Source: Pedobacter nanyangensis (GTDB lineage: Bacteria; Bacteroidota; Bacteroidia; Sphingobacteriales; Sphingobacteriaceae). Taken from it: DNA of 64,000 nt. Shown here piece after piece: positions 9,393 through 19,159 of the stretch. Every line of letters starts with the position of its first letter. Within the stretch, counting starts at the first letter, position 1. The notes beneath the pieces are model-generated. The model was given only the letters and a program-made list of their open reading frames with translations. It searched no databases and had not been told where the DNA came from. Location: contig NZ_QMHO01000002.1 in the NCBI RefSeq assembly GCF_003313505.1, positions 439,976 to 503,975 of the forward strand, written 5' to 3'. A program made the translations under genes and the position numbers.

Positions 9393-11360
9393 TTATTTAT
9401 GAAATAGTACCTGAGTGTGTTTCATAAAACCAATCAAATCGGGGATATCATAATACTCAAGCACGTTATTGATTACCAAACCATACCTGTCCTTTACTAA
9501 AGGCTGTTTAAGGATCTGCTGGTAGGTTTCGAGGCATTGGTGTAATTGGAGTTTGCTGATTTCTGGCCTAAAAAAAGCCGCATGCAGCGCTGCTATACCA
9601 ATATTTCCTTTTGAATTGATTTCTATTTTAACCGGTGATAACTTTTTATGGCTTGATACATAGTCCAGAAGTGTTATGATCTCCTCAGCCCTTAGCCCAA
9701 TTAGCGGTTTACCAATATGCAAAGCCAACATTGCATTACGATAGTCTTTACTGAAATACTTTGGATCATTCATTTCTGGCTTATCCATCGTTTCTCCGGT
9801 TCCACTTAAGTCAGCGAAAATATAGGCTGTGCCTTCCTCAGAAATATCAACGCTATCCATCAACGTATTTTTCCCTTCGTCGCTCAGCCAGATTGCTATT
9901 TTTTTTATTTTGTTTTTGGGATAGGCCACCAAAATTGGCAATGGGATTTGTCCGTTTTTTCGAATAATCAGCTTATCAAAATGCAAACCTTTTACCAGCA
10001 CTTCACCTACTTTTTCGGCATGCAGCTCCTGCGAGCTTAAATTCAAATTCAGCAAACTTTGGATGGCCTTTTTTCGCTGCACTGGATCCAATTTTCCAAA
10101 TGCTTTACGGGATTCGGCATATTGTTCAAAAAGCGCTTCATTCCTCTTGTGAACGGTAACCTCATCTGAAAAACTTAAGTTTACCCCTTGTGTAGAAGTT
10201 GCAAACAAATCGGTATTGGGCAAGGTTTCTAACGGCGGCTCTTTAACTATTTTATCATCCTTATAAAACCATTTGCGAAGCCACTGTACGGCTTTTTCTC
10301 TTTTAGGCTTTGAAATTCCGTGACCATCATCAAAAGTAAATAAGGATATTTTTTCAGGATGGCCGAGGCTCGCATATATCTTTTTTAAATCTTTGACTGA
10401 CTGCAAAGTGCCATTATAGTCAATAAAATCGTACCGGCCGGCAAGTACCAATATAGGTTTTGGCGCAGCGGCAATCAGGTAGTCGCTCATTTCCAAATGA
10501 AAAGCGCCTTCGTTGGGGACTTGCGCACATCCATCGGCGGCACCGGTAGTGGCTAAGGTATTTTCACGACTGGCCAAATAGCTGCAAGGTATAATGGCTT
10601 TCACCCTATCATCAATAGCGGCAAAGTAAATTGTTTGCATTCCCCCGCCGCTGTTGCCCATACATGCAATGTTTAACGAATCAACTTCCTTTCTGGTTAA
10701 CAAGTAATCCAAACCAACCTGGTTATCAAGCAATTCGTAAGCAGCAACTGAAGTACCTAATAAGTTGGAGGACAAGTTGAGTAATGTGTGTTCAGTGGTT
10801 GAACCCCTGGTGAGCGCCTTTCCGTCTTTATTGGTGAGCTGTACCCGCTCACTTTGTGAGATGGGATCAATCACAAAAGCTACAAAACCATTTTTTGCTA
10901 ATAGAATAGCCGTTTTTTGATAGCTTTCGGTGGCCTTTGAAATATCTTCGTGCCCACAAAAAAGCAATACCGCCGGAAGCTTATTGGCTGCCTGGGGAAG
11001 ATATAAATTGGCGGTTACGTGATGATTTGGAAAACTTTGATAAATGATTTTTTCAATTTTGTAGCCATCTTGCTCAATTACACCGGTTACTTGAGCATTT
11101 AATGCTGTTTTTTGGGGCATTTTGCCAAATAGGGCTTTGACCTTTTGCCTTACGGATTTAATGTACGCAACTGTTTGTGCCTTGGAGTTTAATGATTCAG
11201 AAAAGTTAACCGCACGTTCCTCATATTGCCTCCGCATTTGTTGCACCAGATAGGTATTCAGGGAAACATCTCCTTTCCAATCAAGCACCTTGTATGGTTT
11301 TTGGGCAAAGGTGTTTGCACACCAAAAAACAAACAGAAAAACTAGAATTCGCTTAAGCAT
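9393..11360 (-). CDS. Tandem alpha/beta-hydrolase (acetylxylan-esterase/DLH-like)
   Basis: 655 aa with a signal peptide (NTFAQ). The first alpha/beta-hydrolase domain (about 90-370) has the nucleophile elbow GNSGGG with Ser237, an acidic residue in LAGRYDFID and a His in FDDGHGIS, so a complete Ser-His-Asp triad is likely. A second alpha/beta-like half (about 470-640) includes DLSGTGET, but where an elbow would be it reads KGNIGIAALHAA, without the Ser, so it is probably non-catalytic. In a pectin locus the likely substrates are acetyl or methyl esters on pectin sugars; this is inference from context. Confidence 0.7.
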   Translation of the reverse strand: MLKRILVFLFVFWCANTFAQKPYKVLDWKGDVSLNTYLVQQMRRQYEERAVNFSESLNSKAQTVAYIKSVRQKVKALFGKMPQKTALNAQVTGVIEQDGYKIEKIIYQSFPNHHVTANLYLPQAANKLPAVLLFCGHEDISKATESYQKTAILLAKNGFVAFVIDPISQSERVQLTNKDGKALTRGSTTEHTLLNLSSNLLGTSVAAYELLDNQVGLDYLLTRKEVDSLNIACMGNSGGGMQTIYFAAIDDRVKAIIPCSYLASRENTLATTGAADGCAQVPNEGAFHLEMSDYLIAAAPKPILVLAGRYDFIDYNGTLQSVKDLKKIYASLGHPEKISLFTFDDGHGISKPKREKAVQWLRKWFYKDDKIVKEPPLETLPNTDLFATSTQGVNLSFSDEVTVHKRNEALFEQYAESRKAFGKLDPVQRKKAIQSLLNLNLSSQELHAEKVGEVLVKGLHFDKLIIRKNGQIPLPILVAYPKNKIKKIAIWLSDEGKNTLMDSVDISEEGTAYIFADLSGTGETMDKPEMNDPKYFSKDYRNAMLALHIGKPLIGLRAEEIITLLDYVSSHKKLSPVKIEINSKGNIGIAALHAAFFRPEISKLQLHQCLETYQQILKQPLVKDRYGLVINNVLEYYDIPDLIGFMKHTQVLFHK

Positions 11361-11522
11361 ATTTTGAAATTCCTATACAAACTTAACCCAGTATTCGCTA
11401 GCCTGCTCTATAACACGGTTACAGAGATGGCTGCACTCACCAAAGGGGCCTTTCGCCTAATTCGCAATCAAGATACATTTACAACACTGATGGGCTTTAG
11501 TTTGTATCCATACCAGAAGACT

Positions 11523-12554
11523 TTACTTGCCGTTTGCCTTTAACCATTTAGGATATTCTTTGGCCAGTAAATTTTGCGCAAAAGTACCGTACCAGGCGTA
11601 GCCTACCCTTCGCTCCTTACTGATTTCTTCTATGCTAGCTTTAATAGAATTATCCCTATCTCCAAATATGGGCTTGTTGGTATTTAAATCGTAAAAACGG
11701 GCCCAACTAATTGCCGTTGTATCTGCAACCAACCCCTTATCGTTAGGAGCAATGATTCCGTATTTATAGCCTACAATTTTGGTACTTTCAAACCAATTTA
11801 TGGCATTCTTTATAGCGATTTTAATTTCTGCTGTTGGATTTTTCAACTTCATCAGAAACCTTACAATGCCAACCGATTCTCCTGTACTTAGCGATGCTGG
11901 CTCAAAAGCCCTGGCTTTAGCAGGCTTTAAGGTGTTTTCGTCATATTGCGCTGCCCAAATTACAGGTTTACCATTTTGCACCACCTGGGTTTTTAAAATA
12001 CAATCAATCCCATTTTTCAGCGCTTTATCGGCCTTAGGCCGATAATTAGCATTTACCACCTCGAAACCATTGGTTTGATAAACGATGTTCAATATCACCG
12101 TTAGGGCATTAATCATCGCATTATCATTATAGGTAATTTCTCCTCTGTAGCTGCTTTTATCCGGATAATATTGTGGCCATCCACCGTTGGCATATTGTGC
12201 TTTCAAAAGATAATCGATCCCTTTTTCGGCTGCCTTTAAATATGCTTTATTATCCGTTTGTTTATATGCTAAAACCAAAGCATTGATTTCTCTACTTGTA
12301 GCATTGTTGTCAATGGTTGCATGGAGCGGCGATGTCGCTTTGATCTTCTGCATCAAGCCCTCGGTTAGTGGATATTCGTATTTCACCACACTCTTATCTT
12401 CCAATTGCTTAGGCCAACCGCCATTGCTCAACTGGTACACCAACATTTTTTCCGCAATGCTATCCGTTTTAAGCATGGCGTTAGCGGCATTTTGAGCCGT
12501 TGCACAACTACTTAAACCTACACAAGTAATCAGAATACCTAGTACACTTTTCAT
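11523..12554 (-). CDS. Pectate lyase, family PL10
   Basis: A 343-aa protein with a short signal peptide containing a possible lipobox (GLSSC). The PL10/PelA signatures are present: NGGWPKQL near the N-terminus, DNNATSREINAL, YANGGWPQYYPD and a conserved TYNDNAMINAL stretch. PL10 enzymes cleave polygalacturonate by beta-elimination with calcium, giving 4,5-unsaturated oligogalacturonides. It lies 13 bp downstream of the GH105 gene, whose enzyme removes the unsaturated end sugar, so product and consumer are co-transcribed. Confidence 0.88.
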   Translation of the reverse strand: MKSVLGILITCVGLSSCATAQNAANAMLKTDSIAEKMLVYQLSNGGWPKQLEDKSVVKYEYPLTEGLMQKIKATSPLHATIDNNATSREINALVLAYKQTDNKAYLKAAEKGIDYLLKAQYANGGWPQYYPDKSSYRGEITYNDNAMINALTVILNIVYQTNGFEVVNANYRPKADKALKNGIDCILKTQVVQNGKPVIWAAQYDENTLKPAKARAFEPASLSTGESVGIVRFLMKLKNPTAEIKIAIKNAINWFESTKIVGYKYGIIAPNDKGLVADTTAISWARFYDLNTNKPIFGDRDNSIKASIEEISKERRVGYAWYGTFAQNLLAKEYPKWLKANGK

Positions 12555-12567
12555 GTCAATTTCAGTT

Positions 12568-14502
12568 TTATTTCTTTGCGGCAGCTTGCTTTGCCAACCA
12601 ATTCACCAGTTCTTGACCTGCTTCAAAGTTTTTATATTTTGCGGGCAATTTTCTGCCATCTACATATTCATTATATAACCACGGATCCCCAATTACAAAA
12701 ACAGTTCCCTTTCCAATTTTGGTTACCGACATTAGATCATCTCCATCCTTGTCCTTTAAAATAGTTTTGGCATTTCCCGACAATTTTAAACTGCTATATT
12801 CTTTAATGAACAGGTCTTTGGGGGTAAAAATTTCGTTTCCAGCGGGCACAACAACTTTGGCAGTTTCAAAGTTAGCGGCTACCGGAACTGTTCCCTTGCT
12901 ATCGCCATTAAAATGCACACCAAAAACGTTTGCCAGCTTATTGAAATTAGTCAATTCCACGTTAGGCGCATCATTGCCCATCAACACCAGTACGCCACCG
13001 GCTTTTACCCATGCCGTAATTTGTTTAATATCTGGCGCTGTAATAAAATTTGGATTCGGATTTTCCTTTTCAAAATCAGGATCTACCACGATATAAACCG
13101 ACGCATTTTTGAGGTTTGCCTGTGTTGGCGCTTGATATAAAGTATGGAGTTTAAAACCGGAGTTTTGGAACTGCTCTCCCCAAAAAGAAAATCCTCCGTT
13201 AGGGCGCTCATCCCATTTGTAATGCCACGATTGGTCATTACCGCTTTGATCTTTCTTGGTTTCGTTATTGAAATAAGAATCCAGCACCACGGTTTTGCCC
13301 TTTCCTATTTTAGGGGTAGCGGCCATTTCCATTTCATTAGCGGCTAACAAAAAAGCTCCAACTCCTTTTGGGTCGTTGGTAATTACTTTCTCACTTACAT
13401 AATATTCGTAACTCCCATCGCGATAAGGTTTTCCGCCTAGGCCCGATACTTCAACCGTTCCCTTTAAGTTAACCTTTCCTGTAGCTCTCTGCTCAATAAA
13501 TTCTCTTTGAATACCTTTATAGGCCTTATCTGCTACCGTGAAATAGGAAACAGGTAACCAACCATTCCTAATGGCTTTGGCAAAGGTGTACACAAACATG
13601 CTCGAAGCCGAAGCCTCCAGATAATTGCCTTTTTCGTTAGGCTTGTCTAACACATCAAACCATAAACCGCTTTTTGGGTCTTGTACTTTTTGTACAGCTT
13701 GTGCAAAACGATTCAAAATGGCGATAATTTCCTTTCTACGAGGGTGTTTTTCAGGAAAGTTCTCCAATACATCTACCATGGCCATGCCATACCAGCCCAT
13801 GGCCCTGCCCCAAAAATTAGGTGATTTGCCGGTGGCCTTATCGGCCCAGGCCTCTGCCTTAGATTCGTCCCATCCATGGTATAATAATCCTGTTCTGGCA
13901 TCCCTTGCATTTTTCTCCATCCATACGAACTGATTGGCGATATCGTCAAAAGCCCTTTCATCTTTAACTAAAGCGGCGTATTCGGCATAAAAAGGTTGCC
14001 CCATGTACAAACCATCCAACCACATTTGATAGGGATAGATTTTTTTATGCCAAAAACCACCCTCCTTGGTTCGGGGATGTTGCTTTAACTGCTCCCATAA
14101 TGTGGTTGCTGCAGTAAAGTATTTTTTATTTCCGGTAACCTTGTACAAGGTGAGTAAAATACGACCATTTTTAACGTTGTCGATGTTATAATCAGCCTGT
14201 TTATATCGTTCGATTTTACCTTCCTTGGTCACAAAAAAATCCATGCTTTTTTGCATGTATTTGAAATATTCGCCGTTTCCGGTTCTTCTCCAAACACCAT
14301 CAATCCCTTCTAAAACCACCCCTTGGTCGTAAGCCCATTTTACTTTTTTAGGCACTTCTGGATTAAGGTTTAAAGAGTCCTTCCAAATTTCCATTACCGT
14401 AGCAGCCATTTGCTGCGAAAGTGGTTGCGTTTGCGCCACCGCATTGAACGATAAAACCGATGAAGCAACCGCTACGACACTATAATTAAAAACCTTGTTC
14501 AT
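12568..14502 (-). CDS. GH105 unsaturated rhamnogalacturonyl hydrolase with C-terminal DUF4350
   Basis: A 644-aa secreted protein. The N-terminal (alpha/alpha)6 barrel shows YteR/GH105 signatures: DQGVVLEGIDGVWRRTG, WLDGLYMGQPFYAEYA (catalytic-Asp region) and FWGRAMGWYGMAMVDVLE. The last 250 residues form a DUF4350-like module (VVIDPD-type Rossmann or glutamine-amidotransferase-like segment, AWVKAGGVLVLMGND), a known fusion in Bacteroidota. The enzyme hydrates and releases 4,5-unsaturated galacturonyl units made by pectate lyases. It starts 4 bp after the GH28 stop. Overall length is longer than a single-domain GH105 because of the fusion. Confidence 0.88.
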   Translation of the reverse strand: MNKVFNYSVVAVASSVLSFNAVAQTQPLSQQMAATVMEIWKDSLNLNPEVPKKVKWAYDQGVVLEGIDGVWRRTGNGEYFKYMQKSMDFFVTKEGKIERYKQADYNIDNVKNGRILLTLYKVTGNKKYFTAATTLWEQLKQHPRTKEGGFWHKKIYPYQMWLDGLYMGQPFYAEYAALVKDERAFDDIANQFVWMEKNARDARTGLLYHGWDESKAEAWADKATGKSPNFWGRAMGWYGMAMVDVLENFPEKHPRRKEIIAILNRFAQAVQKVQDPKSGLWFDVLDKPNEKGNYLEASASSMFVYTFAKAIRNGWLPVSYFTVADKAYKGIQREFIEQRATGKVNLKGTVEVSGLGGKPYRDGSYEYYVSEKVITNDPKGVGAFLLAANEMEMAATPKIGKGKTVVLDSYFNNETKKDQSGNDQSWHYKWDERPNGGFSFWGEQFQNSGFKLHTLYQAPTQANLKNASVYIVVDPDFEKENPNPNFITAPDIKQITAWVKAGGVLVLMGNDAPNVELTNFNKLANVFGVHFNGDSKGTVPVAANFETAKVVVPAGNEIFTPKDLFIKEYSSLKLSGNAKTILKDKDGDDLMSVTKIGKGTVFVIGDPWLYNEYVDGRKLPAKYKNFEAGQELVNWLAKQAAAKK

Positions 14503-14506
14503 GTAC

Positions 14507-16180
14507 TTACTTGTTGATTTGCAATGATTTTTCCTGAGCGCCCCCTAAAAACACTGATTTTTGTTGCGCTTTTGAAACGTCTAAGCCCCACGTTTTAATG
14601 TTACTGTTTCTATCGCCACTAATTCTGAAAAGCAAATCGGCGCTACTATAACTGATATTTTTCAAGCTCACCTCATTACCATTCTGAATATTGATTAGCG
14701 GATTACTATGCTCAATCGTTAATTTTACATTGCTCAAGTTAATCTTCTTACCTTCTTGTATATCAATACCTTGTTTTGATTTGATATGGATATTATTAAG
14801 GTTGATGTTGGCAATACTCATTTCTGGCAAACCACGTATAAAAATGGCTTTTCCTGCACCATCACAAACCACATTATCAATGTAAAAATCTTTAAAAACG
14901 GGTGTTTCCTCGGTTACAGGCAAAGCTTCAACTTTTGGCGCCTCACGTTTATCTCCCAACAGTGCAATGGGGTCAACCGCCGCATAGTACATATCAAATA
15001 GGATAGCTTCTCCCGGAATATCCATCATATTAATGTTTTTGATGTGTATGTTTTCAACCACACCGCCTCTACCCCTAGTGGTTTTAAAACGCAGGCCTAT
15101 ATCCGTCCCAATAAAAGTACAGTCGTACACAAATATGTTTTTTGCACCTCCACTCATTTCGCTGCCAATAACAAAACCACCGTGGGCATGATAAACCGTG
15201 CTATTCCTAACAATTACATTTTCCGTAGGCATGGCACGTTTCCTGCCCCAGGCATCACGGCCTGATTTGATGCAAATTCCATCATCACCCACATCAAAAG
15301 TGCTGTTTTCTATCAACACATTTTTGCATGATTCAATATCAATACCATCACCATTTTGTGCGTACCATGGGTTTTTAGCGTACACATTTCTCACGGTCAC
15401 ATCTTCGCACATCAATGGGTGAATGTTCCATGCTGCCGAATTTTGAAAGGTAACTCCTTCCAATAAAACCTTTTTACATGAAGTAAACACCAATAAGTTT
15501 GGCCGAAAGAAATCTTTGATAGAATCGTAATATTCAGCATTCCTATCAGCGCTAATTTCGCCCGGGTTCCCTTTTATTTTAGATCCATCCAAGCTCTTTT
15601 GCGAAGGATACCAAGTTTTCTTATCGTCGGAAAGTACCCCGCCCGAAGCTACCAGGTTTTTCCATTGGGTTTCTGTCAGTTTACTTTTTTTAACCATTCG
15701 CCAGGCATCGCCACCACCGTCAACAATGCCCTGTCCCGTTACGGCAATATTGGTTTGGTTGGTAGCCCATAACGGCGATTGGTTGCGCATTTGCGGCAGC
15801 CCCTCCCAGTTACTTTGTACCAGGTTGTATTGGCTAAAATCTCGGGTAAATTGTAAAATAGCATTTTTTTGAAGGTGCAAATTGACATTGCTTTTTAGTT
15901 CAATTGGCCCCGTAATCCATAAACCTTTTGGAACCAACACCACACCCCCACCTTTTTTACTACAGGCAATAATGGCATCATTAATATTTTTGGTCACCAA
16001 AGTTACCCCGTCGCCTTTAGCGCCGTAGTTAACAATATTGAAAGTATCTTTTTTGAAAGAAGTTTGAGCTACTACAGGCAAGTTATTAAACGAATAGGCT
16101 TTTGAGGAAGCCTTTTGCGCCTGCGAAAACATTGGCGCAGCTATTATCACGGCAAATATCGAAGCTACAATTTTCTTCAT
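14507..16180 (-). CDS. Polygalacturonase, family GH28
   Basis: The frame is open from 16246, but the signal peptide starts cleanly at Met23 (MKKIVASIFAVIIAAP, position 16180), which I prefer; 557 aa. It is a right-handed beta-helix enzyme with the GH28 active-site set: NGDGID, DVGDDGICIKSG with the catalytic Asp pair, HGGFVIGSE in the place of the GHG motif, and RFKTTRGRGG for the RIK site. The GSE variant is typical of exo-acting family members. It hydrolyses alpha-1,4 linkages of galacturonan. It begins the second pectin transcript (GH28-GH105-PL10), about 150 bp after a LacI-type operator candidate. Confidence 0.88.
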   Translation of the reverse strand: MKKIVASIFAVIIAAPMFSQAQKASSKAYSFNNLPVVAQTSFKKDTFNIVNYGAKGDGVTLVTKNINDAIIACSKKGGGVVLVPKGLWITGPIELKSNVNLHLQKNAILQFTRDFSQYNLVQSNWEGLPQMRNQSPLWATNQTNIAVTGQGIVDGGGDAWRMVKKSKLTETQWKNLVASGGVLSDDKKTWYPSQKSLDGSKIKGNPGEISADRNAEYYDSIKDFFRPNLLVFTSCKKVLLEGVTFQNSAAWNIHPLMCEDVTVRNVYAKNPWYAQNGDGIDIESCKNVLIENSTFDVGDDGICIKSGRDAWGRKRAMPTENVIVRNSTVYHAHGGFVIGSEMSGGAKNIFVYDCTFIGTDIGLRFKTTRGRGGVVENIHIKNINMMDIPGEAILFDMYYAAVDPIALLGDKREAPKVEALPVTEETPVFKDFYIDNVVCDGAGKAIFIRGLPEMSIANINLNNIHIKSKQGIDIQEGKKINLSNVKLTIEHSNPLINIQNGNEVSLKNISYSSADLLFRISGDRNSNIKTWGLDVSKAQQKSVFLGGAQEKSLQINK

Positions 16181-16689
16181 GTTCATGTGGGTATTTATAA
16201 ATGGTTTAAAACTGTTGTGAGCACTTACGATCAAGCACCAATACAACTTTTACGCATAACGTATATCATGTTTCCATAACAAGTCTACATAGTTTAGGGC
16301 AGTAAACGAACTAAAACCTCGAAAATAACTGTGCAAACGTTCCCAATAGATCGGTTGTAAACAATAAGTTACAACCTAAATGTTTTACACCTTTTGAAAA
16401 GGAAATTACCTGCACTTTTGAACCTGCTGCCCTGCTTTCGCTCATAGTCCTCGGTTTCGGCAAGCTCAACCTGCGGGCTAATCCGCTCAATCAGGTTTAT
16501 TACCGAGCGTTAGTAAACCCGGCACAACATCAAAGCTCAAAACAATCGTGTAAAACTTGTGGTTTACCTAATCACCTCAAGATCAAAATAAGTAGCAACT
16601 GGCTTTGGGATTTACCTTTGAGCAAAATAAACCAAACAAAGTACCATGAACAGAATTGCAGAAATTCATTTCATTTTGCCAACGGCCAG
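16181..16689. other. Intergenic control region between the two pectin blocks
   Basis: About 500 bases without a credible gene. It holds a LacI-type operator candidate at 16332-16344 and, around 16430-16530, a more GC-rich stretch (TTCGGCAAGCTCAACC, then GCGGGCTAATCCGC with 4-bp self-complementary arms) that looks like a worn intergenic palindromic repeat. The PL1 transcript must end and the GH28 transcript must start here. Confidence 0.5.
16332..16344 (-). promoter_or_regulatory. Candidate LacI-family operator upstream of GH28 operon
   Basis: The sequence TGCAAACGTTCCC has the central ACGTT and TGCAA half-site typical of LacI/PurR-family operators (a symmetric site would be GCAAACGTTTGC). 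Eleven flanking and central positions recur in the site upstream of susC (TGCAATCGTTCCC). It lies about 150 bp upstream of the GH28 start. Assignment to the LacI-family regulator in this window is inference. Confidence 0.55.
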
Positions 16690-18162
16690 CTATTTATATT
16701 GCGCTTCGGTAATGGTTTTTACCAAGCTATTGATGTAAACTTCAATATTGTCATAAGCAGTGCTTAAATCCCTACCGTTTGCATTAGCCTTATTCGGATC
16801 TAGTTTATTGGCAATTTCCCATTCATCAGGCATGCCATCGCCATCAGTGTCTTTCAAGGCTGCAGTTTGATTTAAAACTGGCCATCCGCCTACATCGGTT
16901 TGCGAGTCAATAATTCCTTTGAAACCTGTTTTGGAACCATTATAGGTAACCGTGCCATTTTTCACCTCATTGGCTATCCTAGTGTCCACTGCATCACGTT
17001 TGTAACTCGCTCCGGCATAAAGCAAAACCATGTTATAGGCTTGTTCGGCAGTGTGTATGGTGGTAGGCTCGGCTGTAAAAGGGTTTGTTTGCTTGGCCAG
17101 TGCAAAGTTTGCCGTACTTAAACTCGAATTTCTATCCACGCCGCCATTCCAATTATCGGCCGTAACGGCAGTACTGTTGGTCACTACATTTCCGGCTACG
17201 TAAAACTTTCCATATCCAGGAGCATAAGTAGCTACATCTGTTTCCATATACAGTTCTACAATTCGGTTGCGTTTGCTTGAAGAAGTGCCCGGCCCAGCTT
17301 TATAATAGTTGTTCACAATGTTGTATTCGCCATTTTCGCCGCCGTAACTACTATTTGCTCCCCAATTGTAGATCACGTTGTTACGGTAATCTACCCGGTC
17401 AACACCAAAAGTGCTTTTCCCCGTTCCTGCCCTACTGCCTCCATCAAACCTGGGGTTACGGCTATTGTGGTGCGCCAGCAAATTATGGTGAAACGTAGCG
17501 CTCGAACCGCCCCAAATCGCACCATAACCATGATCGTCCTTTTCGTGAAAGGATTTGTTCAGGCTTTCTGACAAGATGCACCATTGCATGGTAAAGTTTT
17601 TGTTGGCATAAAATGACGAACATTCATCAATAGACCAGCTCATAGAGCAATGATCAATCACGATATTTTCCTTACCACGTCCCCAAAGCGCATCCTGCTC
17701 ATTTTGTGTCAAATCGCCCATACGGAAACGCATATACCTGATGATCACGTTATTTGCGTTCACGTTCATCTCATAGTTTTGAATACAAATGCCATCGCCA
17801 GGCGCCGTTTGGCCAGCAATGGTTAAATCCCCATTGGTAATTTGCAATTTACTTTTAAGGATGATATTACCCGAAACCTCAAACACGATAATTCGAGCTC
17901 CAGAGGTAGCAATGGCTTCCCGTAAGCTTCCTGCTCCCGCATCATTCAGGTTGGTCACCTTAATGATTTTTCCGCCTCTGCCGCCCGTAGCGTTTTTGCC
18001 GTAGCCTTCGGCACCCGGAAAGGCATAAGCATTTTCCTGCACCGGAACAGGCTTATCTTCGTTACCTACCGGATCTTTTTTTACCACGGGAGCTTCCGTT
18101 TTTTTTGAGCAACCTAAAAACATGAATGCGCCCAACAATAGGTATAACTGATTTCTTCTCAT
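16690..18162 (-). CDS. Pectate lyase, family PL1, lipoprotein
   Basis: A 490-aa protein with a lipobox signal (AFMFLGCSKK), so probably surface-anchored. The beta-helix begins AFPGAEGYGKNATGGRGG and carries PL1 features: NIVIDHCSMSWSIDE, a FHHNLLAHHNSRNPRF catalytic-Arg region and DYRNNVIYNWG. Near the C-terminus a thrombospondin-type-3/calcium-like motif (DTDGDGMPDEWE) precedes a short helical tail, a frequent PL1 companion in Bacteroidota. It cleaves de-esterified homogalacturonan by beta-elimination. It is the last gene of the susC-led block, 8 bp after a pectinesterase. Confidence 0.88.
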   Translation of the reverse strand: MRRNQLYLLLGAFMFLGCSKKTEAPVVKKDPVGNEDKPVPVQENAYAFPGAEGYGKNATGGRGGKIIKVTNLNDAGAGSLREAIATSGARIIVFEVSGNIILKSKLQITNGDLTIAGQTAPGDGICIQNYEMNVNANNVIIRYMRFRMGDLTQNEQDALWGRGKENIVIDHCSMSWSIDECSSFYANKNFTMQWCILSESLNKSFHEKDDHGYGAIWGGSSATFHHNLLAHHNSRNPRFDGGSRAGTGKSTFGVDRVDYRNNVIYNWGANSSYGGENGEYNIVNNYYKAGPGTSSSKRNRIVELYMETDVATYAPGYGKFYVAGNVVTNSTAVTADNWNGGVDRNSSLSTANFALAKQTNPFTAEPTTIHTAEQAYNMVLLYAGASYKRDAVDTRIANEVKNGTVTYNGSKTGFKGIIDSQTDVGGWPVLNQTAALKDTDGDGMPDEWEIANKLDPNKANANGRDLSTAYDNIEVYINSLVKTITEAQYK

Positions 18163-18170
18163 CTTTCTAT

Positions 18171-19124
18171 TTAATTAGTTTCTGACAGCCATTGATTACT
18201 ACCCTTGAAAATATTTTTTAGGGTGTATTTTTTTAATTCCTTTTTACTGAGCCGGTGCGACCAATCTACCCGTTGGCCGGCAACATAACCTGGCCCGAAC
18301 GAGCCATATTCCGCGTAGTAGCTTTGTTTGTGGTTTTCATTTTTATTCCAGGTGCTCCAACCTTGGGGCAAAATATGGTCGCCCATTTCCGTATGGATAA
18401 ACACTGTTTTAGCGAAAGGTCTCCAAGGTCGGCCCAGATACACTTTTTTAACTGCTGGTTCGGCAGTTAGTTTACAGTTAAAAAACACAAAGCCAAAAGG
18501 CTGATATTCGGTAGTGGAGGCCGCGGTAATGTAGGAGTTTTTTTTGCTATGGATATGGCAACGTTCAAAAACAACTGTTGCCGCTCCAAAAATAAAATCG
18601 GTAGTACCTTCAATATAACAATCTACATAATATTGCCTGCTGGTATCTGCCGAGGCAAACAACGTATCTTGGTGACCAATGATTTTACAATTTTTAATGA
18701 TTACCCGATCAGCTTGTACGTGCAGGGCTACTGCTTGTCCAACTGGACCTGCACTATTCTCGAAGGTTAGGTTTTCTGCAACAAACTCATTCCCTTGTAC
18801 CAAAACCGAGTGTGAAGTATAGGTATTGATGTTACCTTTCCCCGCATAGTCATCATAAGTGATGATGGTGTTTTCCTTGCTTTCTCCAACAAGTTTAATT
18901 TTCGTTTTTTGCGCCGGAATAATTAGTTTTTCCCTGTAAACGCCAGCTTTAACATAAATCTGCACCGGTACATCGCTATAATCACGAACAGCCATTACCG
19001 CTTCTTGGATGGTAGTATAATCTCCACTTCCATCCTTGGCTACCTTTATTTCCTTGGGGTAATCCTGTGCTTTTGAAGCTAAAACCCCAACAATACAACA
19101 CCATAAAAAGATGAGTTTTTTCAT
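18171..19124 (-). CDS. Pectinesterase, family CE8 (copy 1)
   Basis: 317 aa with a signal peptide (ASKAQ). The beta-helix has CE8 signatures in order: GDYTTIQEAV, GQAVALHVQ, GHQDTLFA with the first catalytic Asp, GTTDFIFGAATVVFE with the second, and YLGRPWRPFAKTVF with the active-site Arg. It hydrolyses methyl esters of homogalacturonan so that pectate lyases can act, which fits its position directly before PL1. A second CE8 gene lies 35 bp upstream. Confidence 0.9.
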   Translation of the reverse strand: MKKLIFLWCCIVGVLASKAQDYPKEIKVAKDGSGDYTTIQEAVMAVRDYSDVPVQIYVKAGVYREKLIIPAQKTKIKLVGESKENTIITYDDYAGKGNINTYTSHSVLVQGNEFVAENLTFENSAGPVGQAVALHVQADRVIIKNCKIIGHQDTLFASADTSRQYYVDCYIEGTTDFIFGAATVVFERCHIHSKKNSYITAASTTEYQPFGFVFFNCKLTAEPAVKKVYLGRPWRPFAKTVFIHTEMGDHILPQGWSTWNKNENHKQSYYAEYGSFGPGYVAGQRVDWSHRLSKKELKKYTLKNIFKGSNQWLSETN

Positions 19125-19159
19125 GTGCTAAATAGATTTCATGACCTAGTAACGAAAGG

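Noticed and set aside
16430..16530. Small gene in the GH28-PL1 gap
   Set aside because: No frame of length or motif quality; it looks like repeat sequence.
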